In this document: positions 1 to 6,660 of the stretch, in pieces | How positions within the stretch are numbered: position 1 is the stretch's first letter | Layout: each line of letters begins with the position of its first letter | Source of the DNA: Thermoplasmatota archaeon | GTDB lineage: Archaea > Thermoplasmatota > Penumbrarchaeia > Penumbrarchaeales > Penumbrarchaeaceae | NCBI GenBank assembly: GCA_030595585.1 | Contig: JAUVCY010000035.1 | Coordinates: forward strand, 1-10,031 | Direction of reading: 5' to 3' | Length of the DNA: 10,031 bases | Notes under the pieces: model-generated | What the model was told of the DNA's origin: nothing | What the model saw: the letters and a program-made list of their open reading frames with translations, nothing else | The model's database searches: none | Position numbers and translations under genes: made by a program

Positions 1-3000
1 TCCAGCTCCCTGGTCCCCGGAGGGCAGCGCATTCCCCGCCATCTGCATGGCAGGTGCTCCAGAAAGCAGTGCCTCTATCTTCGCCTGTGTTTCAAGAGCC
101 TCCTGCTGCTGCTTCGCAATAAACTCCTCGTGGGCCTTCTCCTCCCTCTCGGCTATGTCTGCCATCGGGTCCTTCCTTGTCGCGAAGAAGAAGATGATCA
201 GGACCACCAGCAACCCTATGATGATCAGGAACAGGACAAGACCGAACTGCTGGAAAAACCCTTCTTCCTCTTCTCCGATCGGTTCATATGGATCCTTAGG
301 ATCTGGTACGTTAACGAATATCTCCATCTTGTAGGATTTCTTGACTCCGCCCTCATCCTCCACGGTCAGGGTGACCGTGTAGTTTCCGGTCCGTGCGTAT
401 TTATGTTCAATAATTAATCCGGCATTGGTTATTGGGTCCTCACCATCGCCGAAGTCCCAGGTGTATACCAGATTCTCCGTGGATGAGGGGATAAGCTCAT
501 CCGGGTCCGTTGATTTCACGCCTACGAAGGTAACGGTGCCATTATTCAGCCCATCTGGATCGGGTTGGATCGATGGCATTTTCATCTCATCGTTGATGTT
601 CGAAACCACCAGCTTGATCGTCTGCGTATATTTTGCGCCCGCGGCATCCATAATGGTGATGTTGAAGAGCGTTGTCCCCACCATGTAATTCGTCAGATAT
701 ATCTCCAATCTACCCGCCCTGTCCTCGAACACATAGCCGTTCTCCGTGAAGTAGTGGTCGGGCAAGATATCCTTGATGGTCGTGAAGAAGGTGTGCTCAT
801 CGGTCCCATGTTTCTCATCGGGGTCTGATTTCACCACGTGGATCATGATGTCCCCTCCCTGGGTTCCCTCGGCAAGGGTGGGTACGCCCTCCTTGGCAGG
901 ATAGGTTATGCCGTCGATGATCACATCATCTATCCTGGGAGCGTCGTTCACCGGATTTACCGTGACGTTGATCCTTATCGTCGGCCAATCATCCAGATGA
1001 ACTTTCGGGTCCTCCGCCCTGATGATCAGGTAATCCTCCCCATTCCAGTCCTCATCCGGGATAAGGGTCAAATTGCTCGTTGCGGTGTCGATCTGGGCCG
1101 AAATGTAATTGGACCTGACCACCGAGAACGTGAGATCATCGTTATCCCGGTCCCAGAAACTGGAGATGAGATCCACCAATCCGGTCTCGGGTGTATCCTC
1201 ATCAATTGTTACGTCGAAGTACTTGACCAGTGAGACAGGAACAAAGTTCTTGATATTGAAGATCCTCTCCGCAGGCACTCCTCTGTCGATACCATCTGAT
1301 GGTATGACCCAAACCCTTATCCTATCGTTCTCCACCGTCTGATCTGCACCGAGGGTGAAGTTATCCGGTCCCGCCTTGATGAGCTCCCACACCCGCCCCA
1401 ACTCTGTTTCCACTTCCTTGTACCATTCGACGATGTAGGTTATCTCATCCACAGGCTCGATATCTACATCAATGGAATAGTTCAGGATCGTAATGGTTAT
1501 GTCCTCAAGAGTTGAGGCAGGTACCGGGTCCACAAGGATAATGGGCGTTGTTGGCGCTGTGTTAATGGTCTCGAAATGGAAGGTCGTAACAGCGGATTTG
1601 CCCCATGGGTCCACGGCTTCGATGTGAACATTGTGGGTCATGTGGAACTTCAGGTTCTTCACAAAGGTATATGAGGGCTTGTCAACAACCGAATCCACGA
1701 TCATATCGCTCTCATCCCATGAGCCCTCGAACACCTTTACGTTGTACTTGACAGTGTCCATGTTCGCATCCGTGGTCGCATTCCAGATTATCATGGGCCT
1801 CTTCTGATGTGTCTGCTCTGGAATGTTGACCACGGGAGTGGGGAAGACCGGAGGATAGTTGATGGGCATCTCGAACACCTGAACGAGGTTTGAATTCAGG
1901 GTAATGGGCCCTGTCCATTGGGGGACAAAACCTGGTTTGAATGCCGATATATTGATCGGGTTCGCATTGTACGAGGTGCTCTTGTTCAGGGAATTTTCCA
2001 TGACGGTGGTCCCCCAGATCCATCCAGTTTCTGTGGTCTTCTGGGTGAATATCACCCCGGCCACATCGTAGATATTCACCTCAACGTTCTTTATTGGTAA
2101 AAGTGTCCCGTTATCGATGATGCTCACGTATACGAACCAGTAGAGTTCCACCATGGAATCGTCATCCACGAAATCGATCTTGTTGGTGGGTATTGTAACG
2201 TTGTAACCTTTCAGTAGGGTGCCTGCGTCCAGGGTGAGATCGTTCACATTATCTGCGAACGAGGTGTTCTTGGCCATTACCACACTTTTCCTGCAGTCCA
2301 ATGCGATCCCGTTGAACTGAAAATCGCTATTCGAGATCTCCGTGCTGTTGGTTCCTATGATCCGTAGAGCAACGTCGTTATCGTGGTACTCCTCCTTGGC
2401 CAGGGTCACCCGGTCCATCCTGGAAAGGACCAAGCCCACCAGATTGTTATGGAATATATTTCCCTCTCCGGAAATATCGATATGGTCCCCGAACACTCCC
2501 CTTTTGGAGTTGTTGAAGGTATTGTATTCTATCGAGATACCGGACCAGTTGGCAGCAAGGAGGCCTCCCATTGGGTTCTCATACATCTCATTATTTGTGA
2601 ACAGTGACTCGGCGGGGGTTGCATTCAGGTAAACCCCATACCTGCCATTGTGGTGGATGGTTGAGCCGTTGTAGGTACCGCCGTTTGCAGCTGCCTGCAC
2701 CATTACGCCATCGATCGCGTTGTAGGCCACGTCCACATTATCCATGGAAACGCGTGAACCGCGTGACTCCACGCCCCACATGCCGTTATCCCTCACCTCG
2801 CCATAAGCCAATGTTATGGTTGAGGACCGGGCACGAACACCACTCAGAGCGTTCCCATTGATCTTAATGTTTGAGAGGGTGACGCTCGACCCTGAGACAT
2901 CCAAGCCATATTCGTCGTTCCCGTTGAACTCGCATCCGGAAAGCGAACCTGAAAATGCTCCGCTGGGTGCAAATCCAGACCCCTCATTATCGTTGAATTC

Positions 3001-4221
3001 AGTATTTGATACCGATGCGGAGTTAAGGGTAAGGCCATCACCCCTGTTCTCATTCAACCTTGAATTTGAAATGGTGGTCAAACTGTTCGATCCGGATGTG
3101 TAAAAACTGGCGGATGTGTTGTGGACATACAGGTCGTTGTAGTTACTGGAGCCATAGGTGTAATAGAGCCTCACCCCATAGCTACCGGTATTGTAGATCT
3201 CTCCCCCATCGAGGTTGACCGTGGAATACCACTCCTGATACATGCCATAACTGGTCGTATTGTAGATCTTCAGATCTTTTATCACGGCTCGAGAATAATA
3301 GAGGTCCAGGCCATCGTACCTGACATCATGGATCGTGACATTCTCAAGATAGGCGGTGGTGGTACCATACCTGTTGTTCTGGTAACAGTAGATCCCATCC
3401 GAATTCGTATCATATATCTCAACATTCTTCAGATCGAACTGATATGAATAATATCCATATATGCCGTAGCTACCTGTATCCCATATCTTCAGGCCATCGC
3501 ATTTGAGATATCCGTAGTAATTACGGATGCCGTAGCTTCCTGTATCCGTAATAGAGACATTCGTCCCGTACAAACGGCCCCTGTTGTTGTAGATACCGTA
3601 GCTGCTTGCGTCGGTTATCCGGAATTCCTCTGCGTACAGGTATCCATAGTTATTGTACACACCATAGCTATTTGAGTCAATGAGGTCCACGTTATACAGT
3701 GTGAGGGTATTGGCCGATCCACGCAGGTATAAACCATCGCGATAAGAGCTGTAGATCGTGGAATTTGCCACATATGCATCCCCGCTTGACGATAATTCGA
3801 TACCGTAGTATGAATCCCGTATGTAGCAGTTCTCGATATCAGCGTATCCCTCAATGTCAAAATACCAATATGAGCCGGAGTAGATGGTCAGATTACAGTT
3901 GATCAGGTTGAGGACTCCTCCACTATATACTCGGAAATATGTGCGATAATACATCCTCAGATCGGATCCCTCAATGTTCAATGTACCACGTACATAGATC
4001 GACCCCGTCTGATACCATTCCACTTCACTGTAGGTAACCGTTGTTCCCGAGTTAACCGTGAAGCCTCCATGGCCAACCCAATCAACATCTTCATCACCCT
4101 GGGGAACCTCATTATTATCACCCTGGGGGGCCTCCGCTCCTACGGGCAAGATCATGGAAAATGCTCCGGTTAGGAGAAAGATTACTGACAGTACTACCAA
4201 GATACTATTTCGGGCTTTCAT
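1..4221 (-). CDS. Giant membrane-anchored surface protein: beta-helix, Ig/cadherin-like and PKD domains (C-terminus cut by window edge)
   Basis: The frame is open for 1407 codons from the ATG at 4219-4221 to base 1, with no stop; I checked every codon. Residues 1-30 are a signal peptide (Lys/Arg start, hydrophobic core, AEA). Residues 28-47 carry two PQGD repeats. Residues about 50-680 form short rungs rich in Tyr, Asn, Ser and Gly, typical of a right-handed parallel beta-helix (PbH1/NosD-like). About 690-790 resembles a carboxypeptidase-regulatory-like or Ig fold. About 790-990 looks like two fibronectin-III-like domains. About 994-1210 holds two cadherin/Ig-like domains, the first with a DEDTPE motif and both ending NPVNDA/NINDE-like. 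A PKD domain spans about 1213-1304, with W1255-DFGDG. Acidic residues 1313-1318 precede a membrane helix at 1326-1347, then a charged, probably helical tail. Many N-x-S/T sequons could be glycosylated. The role is probably adhesion or polysaccharide binding at the cell surface. No catalytic site was recognised, so a lyase-type enzyme remains possible. Confidence 0.9.
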   Translation of the reverse strand, partial: MKARNSILVVLSVIFLLTGAFSMILPVGAEAPQGDNNEVPQGDEDVDWVGHGGFTVNSGTTVTYSEVEWYQTGSIYVRGTLNIEGSDLRMYYRTYFRVYSGGVLNLINCNLTIYSGSYWYFDIEGYADIENCYIRDSYYGIELSSSGDAYVANSTIYSSYRDGLYLRGSANTLTLYNVDLIDSNSYGVYNNYGYLYAEEFRITDASSYGIYNNRGRLYGTNVSITDTGSYGIRNYYGYLKCDGLKIWDTGSYGIYGYYSYQFDLKNVEIYDTNSDGIYCYQNNRYGTTTAYLENVTIHDVRYDGLDLYYSRAVIKDLKIYNTTSYGMYQEWYSTVNLDGGEIYNTGSYGVRLYYTYGSSNYNDLYVHNTSASFYTSGSNSLTTISNSRLNENRGDGLTLNSASVSNTEFNDNEGSGFAPSGAFSGSLSGCEFNGNDEYGLDVSGSSVTLSNIKINGNALSGVRARSSTITLAYGEVRDNGMWGVESRGSRVSMDNVDVAYNAIDGVMVQAAANGGTYNGSTIHHNGRYGVYLNATPAESLFTNNEMYENPMGGLLAANWSGISIEYNTFNNSKRGVFGDHIDISGEGNIFHNNLVGLVLSRMDRVTLAKEEYHDNDVALRIIGTNSTEISNSDFQFNGIALDCRKSVVMAKNTSFADNVNDLTLDAGTLLKGYNVTIPTNKIDFVDDDSMVELYWFVYVSIIDNGTLLPIKNVEVNIYDVAGVIFTQKTTETGWIWGTTVMENSLNKSTSYNANPINISAFKPGFVPQWTGPITLNSNLVQVFEMPINYPPVFPTPVVNIPEQTHQKRPMIIWNATTDANMDTVKYNVKVFEGSWDESDMIVDSVVDKPSYTFVKNLKFHMTHNVHIEAVDPWGKSAVTTFHFETINTAPTTPIILVDPVPASTLEDITITILNYSIDVDIEPVDEITYIVEWYKEVETELGRVWELIKAGPDNFTLGADQTVENDRIRVWVIPSDGIDRGVPAERIFNIKNFVPVSLVKYFDVTIDEDTPETGLVDLISSFWDRDNDDLTFSVVRSNYISAQIDTATSNLTLIPDEDWNGEDYLIIRAEDPKVHLDDWPTIRINVTVNPVNDAPRIDDVIIDGITYPAKEGVPTLAEGTQGGDIMIHVVKSDPDEKHGTDEHTFFTTIKDILPDHYFTENGYVFEDRAGRLEIYLTNYMVGTTLFNITIMDAAGAKYTQTIKLVVSNINDEMKMPSIQPDPDGLNNGTVTFVGVKSTDPDELIPSSTENLVYTWDFGDGEDPITNAGLIIEHKYARTGNYTVTLTVEDEGGVKKSYKMEIFVNVPDPKDPYEPIGEEEEGFFQQFGLVLFLIIIGLLVVLIIFFFATRKDPMADIAEREEKAHEEFIAKQQQEALETQAKIEALLSGAPAMQMAGNALPSGDQGAG
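3461..3724 (-). repeat. Four in-register 66-bp coding repeats (22-residue beta-helix rungs)
   Basis: Four consecutive 66-bp units begin at 3461, 3527, 3593 and 3659 inside the giant surface protein gene. Each opens with a related 21-base block; the blocks at 3461 and 3527 differ at one base, and the other two have diverged further. The blocks encode DTGSYGI (residues 248-254), DTGSYGI (226-232), DASSYGI (204-210) and DSNSYGV (182-188). More degenerate copies extend the series: DSYYGI at 136, SSYRDGL at 158, DTNSDGI at 271, DVRYDGL at 299, NTTSYGM at 321 and NTGSYGV at 344. Spacing is 22-23 residues except one gap of 28. The period matches one coil of a right-handed beta-helix. The DNA similarity suggests recent duplication of single rungs. 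Confidence 0.85.
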
Positions 4222-4225
4222 GTGT

Positions 4226-4232
4226 CCCACCT
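4226..4232 (-). promoter_or_regulatory. Ribosome-binding site of the giant surface protein gene
   Basis: On the minus strand AGGTGGG ends four bases before the ATG at 4221. AGGTG is complementary to the archaeal 16S 3' end (ACCUCCU region). It supports this ATG as the start, as does the signal peptide that begins there. Confidence 0.6.
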
Positions 4233-4429
4233 ATCTCTATTAGGATATCCAGCAACCTACATGAGAATCTGGATTATTCAGCTGCTAGCCCCAAAGTATC
4301 ACCTTTTTACCATATCTATTTTTCCATCCAGAGCGGGACACCATTTCACGCTGAGCGAGCTGTCCAGCACCGATAATATCACGGTACAAAGGCAAATATC
4401 CTGCAAGACCCGGTTGGGGCATTCCAAAC

Positions 4430-4451
4430 GGCGGTGCGGCAGTTCGCCGCC
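4430..4451 (-). terminator. GC-rich inverted repeat after hutH, possible terminator or leader hairpin
   Basis: The arms GGCGG and CCGCC, extended by a wobble pair and one more G-C pair, can form a seven-pair stem with an eight-base loop. It sits 23 bases past the hutH stop codon. No T-run follows on the minus strand, so it does not look like a standard archaeal T-tract terminator. It may only pause transcription or protect the mRNA end. The call is weak. Confidence 0.25.
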
Positions 4452-4473
4452 AGGTTGAAGCTGATGTTGGCGC

Positions 4474-5997
4474 TCAGAACGAAAGCTCGCCGACCTCCGC
4501 CTCCACCGCTTTCAAGATCTTTCCGGACGCGATCAGATCGTACACCTTGAGGATATCCGGGTGGAGCGGCCTGTCCTCCTCCATGAAGGGGACCACCTCC
4601 CGGATGAGATCGTAGGCCACCTTGGTCCCTTTGCCCGGGTTCAATGGCTTGTGGAAATCCAGGGCCTGTGCAGATGCCAGCATCTCGATCGCAAGGGTGC
4701 CTATCACGTTCTTGTGTATCTCCTTGAGGTGCCTTATCCCGACCGGGGCCATTGACACGTGGTCCTCCTGATCCGCCGATACCGATATAGAGTCCACCGA
4801 CGCTGGATGCGCCAGAACCTTGTTCTCCGATACCATAACGGCCGCGGTATACTGGGCCACCATCAATCCGGAGTCCATACCCGCATCCTTTGTCAGAAAC
4901 GCAGGGAGACCGGATAGAACGGGGTTGAGGAGCCTGTTCGTATGTCTCTCGGACAGGCTGCATATCTCCGCCATCCCGATCTTCATCAGGTCGACGGCTA
5001 TGCCGATCGGCTGCCCATGAAAGTTGCCTGCACCGATATGGTCCATGTCCTCAGGGAAGAATATGGGGTTGTCCACAACGGAATTTAGCTCGATCTCAAT
5101 TGTCTTCTTGGTATAATGCCAGACATCGATGGACGGCCCCAACACCTGGGGGGTGCACCTCATCGAGTACCCATCCTGAACTTTACCTGAAGGGCTCTTC
5201 AGGATCTCTGACCCCTCCAGCAGCGCCAGAAGATGACGTGCGATCTTGATCTGTCCATCGTGGGGACGCAGGGCGTGCACCCTGGGATCAAAGGGCTTGA
5301 GGACCGTATGAAGCGCGTCAAGGGCCATGGCGGATGAGATAATGGCAGTCCTAATCAACTTCCTTGCATCCTCGAGAAGGAGGCACATCTGTCCCACCAT
5401 GACCTGGGTTCCGTTTATCAGTGCCAGGCCCTCCTTGAATGTGGGTTCAAGAGGGACCATTCCCGCCCTCTTCAGGCCCTCCATCGCCTTCATCCTTTCT
5501 CCGTTATATCTGACCTCTCCCTCGCCAAGAAGGGTTTCAGCTATCTGGGAGAGGGGACTGAGATCGCCCGAGCATCCCACAGAGCCTTTCTCATAGACCA
5601 CCGGAATAACGCCGTTGTTGATCATATCGATATACATCTGGGCGGTGGATAGCCTCAGGCCCGAGTGCCCCTTTGTCCAAACATTCGCCCGACAGGACAT
5701 GGCCGCCCTCACCTCCTCCTGCGGAAGCTCGTCCCCGATCGACGCGCTGTGGGAGAAGATGATCTTCTTCTGGAGCTCAAGTCCCTTTTCGGGCGTTAAC
5801 AACACGGAGGCGAGCTCGCCTATCCCCGTTGTTACGCCATATATCTTCTCCCCCTCTTCCACCAATTTGGATACCATCTCCTGGCATCTGTTCATCCTGT
5901 CCTTTGCGTCCTGACCAAAGACCAGTTTGTTCCCGTTCCTGGCGATGTCCACGACATCATCCAACGTCTTCATGTCTCCGTTGTAAACTGTATCCAT
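4474..5997 (-). CDS. hutH: Histidine ammonia-lyase with a Cys-Ser-Gly MIO triad
   Basis: This enzyme deaminates L-histidine to urocanate, the first step of histidine degradation, in the cytoplasm as a homotetramer (family knowledge). I chose the ATG at 5995-5997, giving 507 residues. An in-frame GTG at 6028-6030 would add 11 residues, but it lies between the TATA box (6040-6048) and the expected transcription start near 6018. With this start the numbering matches Pseudomonas putida HutH: Tyr53 (YGVTTGIG), His83 (FSHS), Ser143 and Asn195 (NGTQ) coincide. Gln274, Tyr277, Arg280 (KVQDGYSMRC), Phe326 (GNFHGQP) and Glu411 (QEDHVSMAP) follow with a three-residue offset. His83 and the Glu favour histidine over phenylalanine as substrate. 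The oddity is the cofactor-forming triad, GSVG-Cys142-Ser143-Gly144-DLSPL, where the family has Ala-Ser-Gly. No hutU or hutI lies nearby. A related aromatic ammonia-lyase or mutase is the alternative. Confidence 0.93.
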   Translation of the reverse strand: MDTVYNGDMKTLDDVVDIARNGNKLVFGQDAKDRMNRCQEMVSKLVEEGEKIYGVTTGIGELASVLLTPEKGLELQKKIIFSHSASIGDELPQEEVRAAMSCRANVWTKGHSGLRLSTAQMYIDMINNGVIPVVYEKGSVGCSGDLSPLSQIAETLLGEGEVRYNGERMKAMEGLKRAGMVPLEPTFKEGLALINGTQVMVGQMCLLLEDARKLIRTAIISSAMALDALHTVLKPFDPRVHALRPHDGQIKIARHLLALLEGSEILKSPSGKVQDGYSMRCTPQVLGPSIDVWHYTKKTIEIELNSVVDNPIFFPEDMDHIGAGNFHGQPIGIAVDLMKIGMAEICSLSERHTNRLLNPVLSGLPAFLTKDAGMDSGLMVAQYTAAVMVSENKVLAHPASVDSISVSADQEDHVSMAPVGIRHLKEIHKNVIGTLAIEMLASAQALDFHKPLNPGKGTKVAYDLIREVVPFMEEDRPLHPDILKVYDLIASGKILKAVEAEVGELSF

Positions 5998-6039
5998 AAA
6001 AAGGGCCCCCGAAACTTTGATGGGACACACGTGATTCGA

Positions 6040-6048
6040 TATTTATAT
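6040..6048 (-). promoter_or_regulatory. TATA box of hutH
   Basis: The minus strand reads ATATAAATA, centred about 47 bases before the chosen hutH ATG. Transcription should begin about 25 bases downstream, near 6018, leaving a leader of about 20 bases that includes GGGGG at 6005-6009. A palindrome CACGTG at 6028-6033 lies between the TATA box and the predicted transcription start. Confidence 0.65.
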
Positions 6049-6111
6049 TATGCCCAGAACGATCAACTCAAGAAGGGGCCAAATAGTGTGGTTTTTACAA
6101 AAAGCAGTTAA

Positions 6112-6120
6112 CTTTAAGTA
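6112..6120 (+). promoter_or_regulatory. TATA-like box of the 70-residue membrane protein gene
   Basis: CTTTAAGTA is centred about 28 bases before the ATG at 6144. That places the transcription start at or within a few bases of the start codon, so the mRNA is probably leaderless. No Shine-Dalgarno motif precedes the ATG at normal spacing. The promoter is back to back with that of hutH within 146 bases. Confidence 0.6.
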
Positions 6121-6143
6121 TCCTCCAGTTCTTTCTTGCTTAG

Positions 6144-6356
6144 ATGGTCGATCGAACCGATGACAGGCAGATATCCGAGACCGCCCCACCCTATTCTCTC
6201 GTTACGGTGTGGAGGACCCTGAAAGATAAGGGGCTATTCAAGGCGTTGGACGATCCCGAACAGGGACCGCACGTTCACCTGACGCTTCTTCTGGGGACGA
6301 TACTCGTGGTATCCTTCGTTATCATCGCCATCACCAAATTCGTGCTATCACCATGA
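6144..6356 (+). CDS. Small tail-anchored membrane protein, possibly Sec61-beta-like
   Basis: The product has 70 residues. Residues 1-46 are polar and charged (MVDRTDDRQ, then WRTLKDKG, then DDPEQGP). Residues about 47-67 form one long hydrophobic helix, ending TKFVLSP just before the stop. There is no signal peptide, so the N-terminus should be cytoplasmic with the protein inserted by its C-terminal tail. I do not recognise the family with certainty. Size, topology and the pattern GLFKALDDPE followed by a Pro and a terminal helix resemble archaeal Sec61-beta (SecG-type) translocon subunits, and that is a weak hypothesis. The start is set by the TATA-like box 28 bases upstream, and the gene is transcribed divergently from hutH. 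Confidence 0.7.
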   Translation: MVDRTDDRQISETAPPYSLVTVWRTLKDKGLFKALDDPEQGPHVHLTLLLGTILVVSFVIIAITKFVLSP

Positions 6357-6415
6357 CCATGGAGATATCGAACGGAAAACGTGTTTTCAACCCCATCATT
6401 TCCAGTGGAAAAGAG

Positions 6416-6426
6416 TTAAATATTTA
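6416..6426 (+). promoter_or_regulatory. TATA box of the zinc-ribbon gene
   Basis: TTAAATATTTA is preceded by purine-rich AAAAGAG, which fits a BRE. It is centred about 38 bases before the ATG at 6459. The predicted transcription start near 6446 falls close to the ribosome-binding site, so the leader would be very short. Read-through from the membrane protein gene 102 bases upstream is also possible. Confidence 0.5.
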
Positions 6427-6444
6427 CAGGATGTTGTTGTGCCT

Positions 6445-6451
6445 GGAGGTG
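6445..6451 (+). promoter_or_regulatory. Strong Shine-Dalgarno site of the zinc-ribbon gene
   Basis: GGAGGTG lies seven bases before the ATG at 6459 and fully complements the archaeal 16S 3' end. It is the best ribosome-binding site in the window and is the main reason for accepting this very short gene as real. Confidence 0.75.
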
Positions 6452-6458
6452 GCGAAAA

Positions 6459-6587
6459 ATGGCGGATATGATATTTCCACCCTGCCCGAAATGTGAGAAG
6501 GGAAATCTGATCCCTTTTTCCAGAGGACAGGATATATTCGAACTCTGGAAATGCACCAACTGCGCTTACACGATCAACAAGCGGTGA
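6459..6587 (+). CDS. 42-residue zinc-ribbon protein
   Basis: The ORF starts at the ATG at 6459 behind a GGAGGTG site and ends at TGA 6585-6587. It encodes a single zinc ribbon: CPKC at residues 9-12 and CTNC at 32-35, giving four cysteine ligands with the spacing C-x2-C-x19-C-x2-C. Between the knuckles is a beta-hairpin-like stretch (NLIPFSRGQD, then FELWK), and the protein ends NKR. There is room for nothing besides the ribbon. Such mini-ribbons resemble those in RNA polymerase subunits, TFS, ribosomal proteins and other nucleic-acid-binding proteins. The exact role cannot be read from the sequence. A T9 tract follows 62 bases after the stop. Confidence 0.8.
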   Translation: MADMIFPPCPKCEKGNLIPFSRGQDIFELWKCTNCAYTINKR

Positions 6588-6649
6588 GGTGGGAGGATCC
6601 CTGGACGGCAAAACCGGGGCAGAGATGATCGTAGCACGGTTGAAAGGAG

Positions 6650-6658
6650 TTTTTTTTT
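6650..6658 (+). terminator. T-tract terminator after the zinc-ribbon gene
   Basis: Nine consecutive T residues on the plus strand follow the zinc-ribbon stop by 62 bases. They lie directly before the end of the convergent winged-helix gene, whose stop is at 6661-6663. Archaeal RNA polymerase terminates at T-rich non-template tracts without needing a hairpin, and none is evident here. Confidence 0.65.
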
Positions 6659-6660
6659 GG

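Larger units (their letters stand above)
4222..4473. other. Intergenic region between hutH and the giant surface protein gene
   Basis: This 252-base gap lies downstream of hutH and upstream of the surface protein gene, both on the minus strand. No convincing gene is seen on either strand. It holds the surface gene's ribosome-binding site and a GC-rich inverted repeat at 4430-4451. No strong TATA box lies 25-50 bases before the surface gene's ATG. The best A/T-rich candidate on the minus strand is AAAAATAGATATG at about 4314-4326, which would give a leader of roughly 70 bases. The surface gene could instead be read through from hutH. Confidence 0.4.

Noticed and set aside
3392..3724. Regular short DNA repeats that at first resemble a CRISPR or minisatellite array
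   Set aside because: The 66-bp period is exactly 22 codons, the repeats are in frame, and the intervals are coding variations of the same rung. This is a protein repeat and not a CRISPR array.
4161..4458. Two overlapping open frames on the plus strand in the gap between hutH and the surface protein gene
   Set aside because: No ribosome-binding site, TATA box or recognisable domain, and they run into the start of the surface gene. They are treated as non-coding.
4379..4963. Open frame of 194 codons on the minus strand
   Set aside because: It overlaps the real hutH frame, is rich in Gly, Arg and Pro, and has no domain pattern. It is a shadow frame.
6028..6033. CACGTG palindrome as a specific operator for hutH
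   Set aside because: A single six-base palindrome occurs often by chance and no second copy marks the divergent promoter. It is mentioned but not called as a site.
6353..6496. Frame starting at ATGACCATGG, overlapping the stop of the small membrane protein gene
   Set aside because: The overlap looked like translational coupling, but the 47-residue product spans the TATA box and ribosome-binding site of the zinc-ribbon gene and has no recognisable feature.
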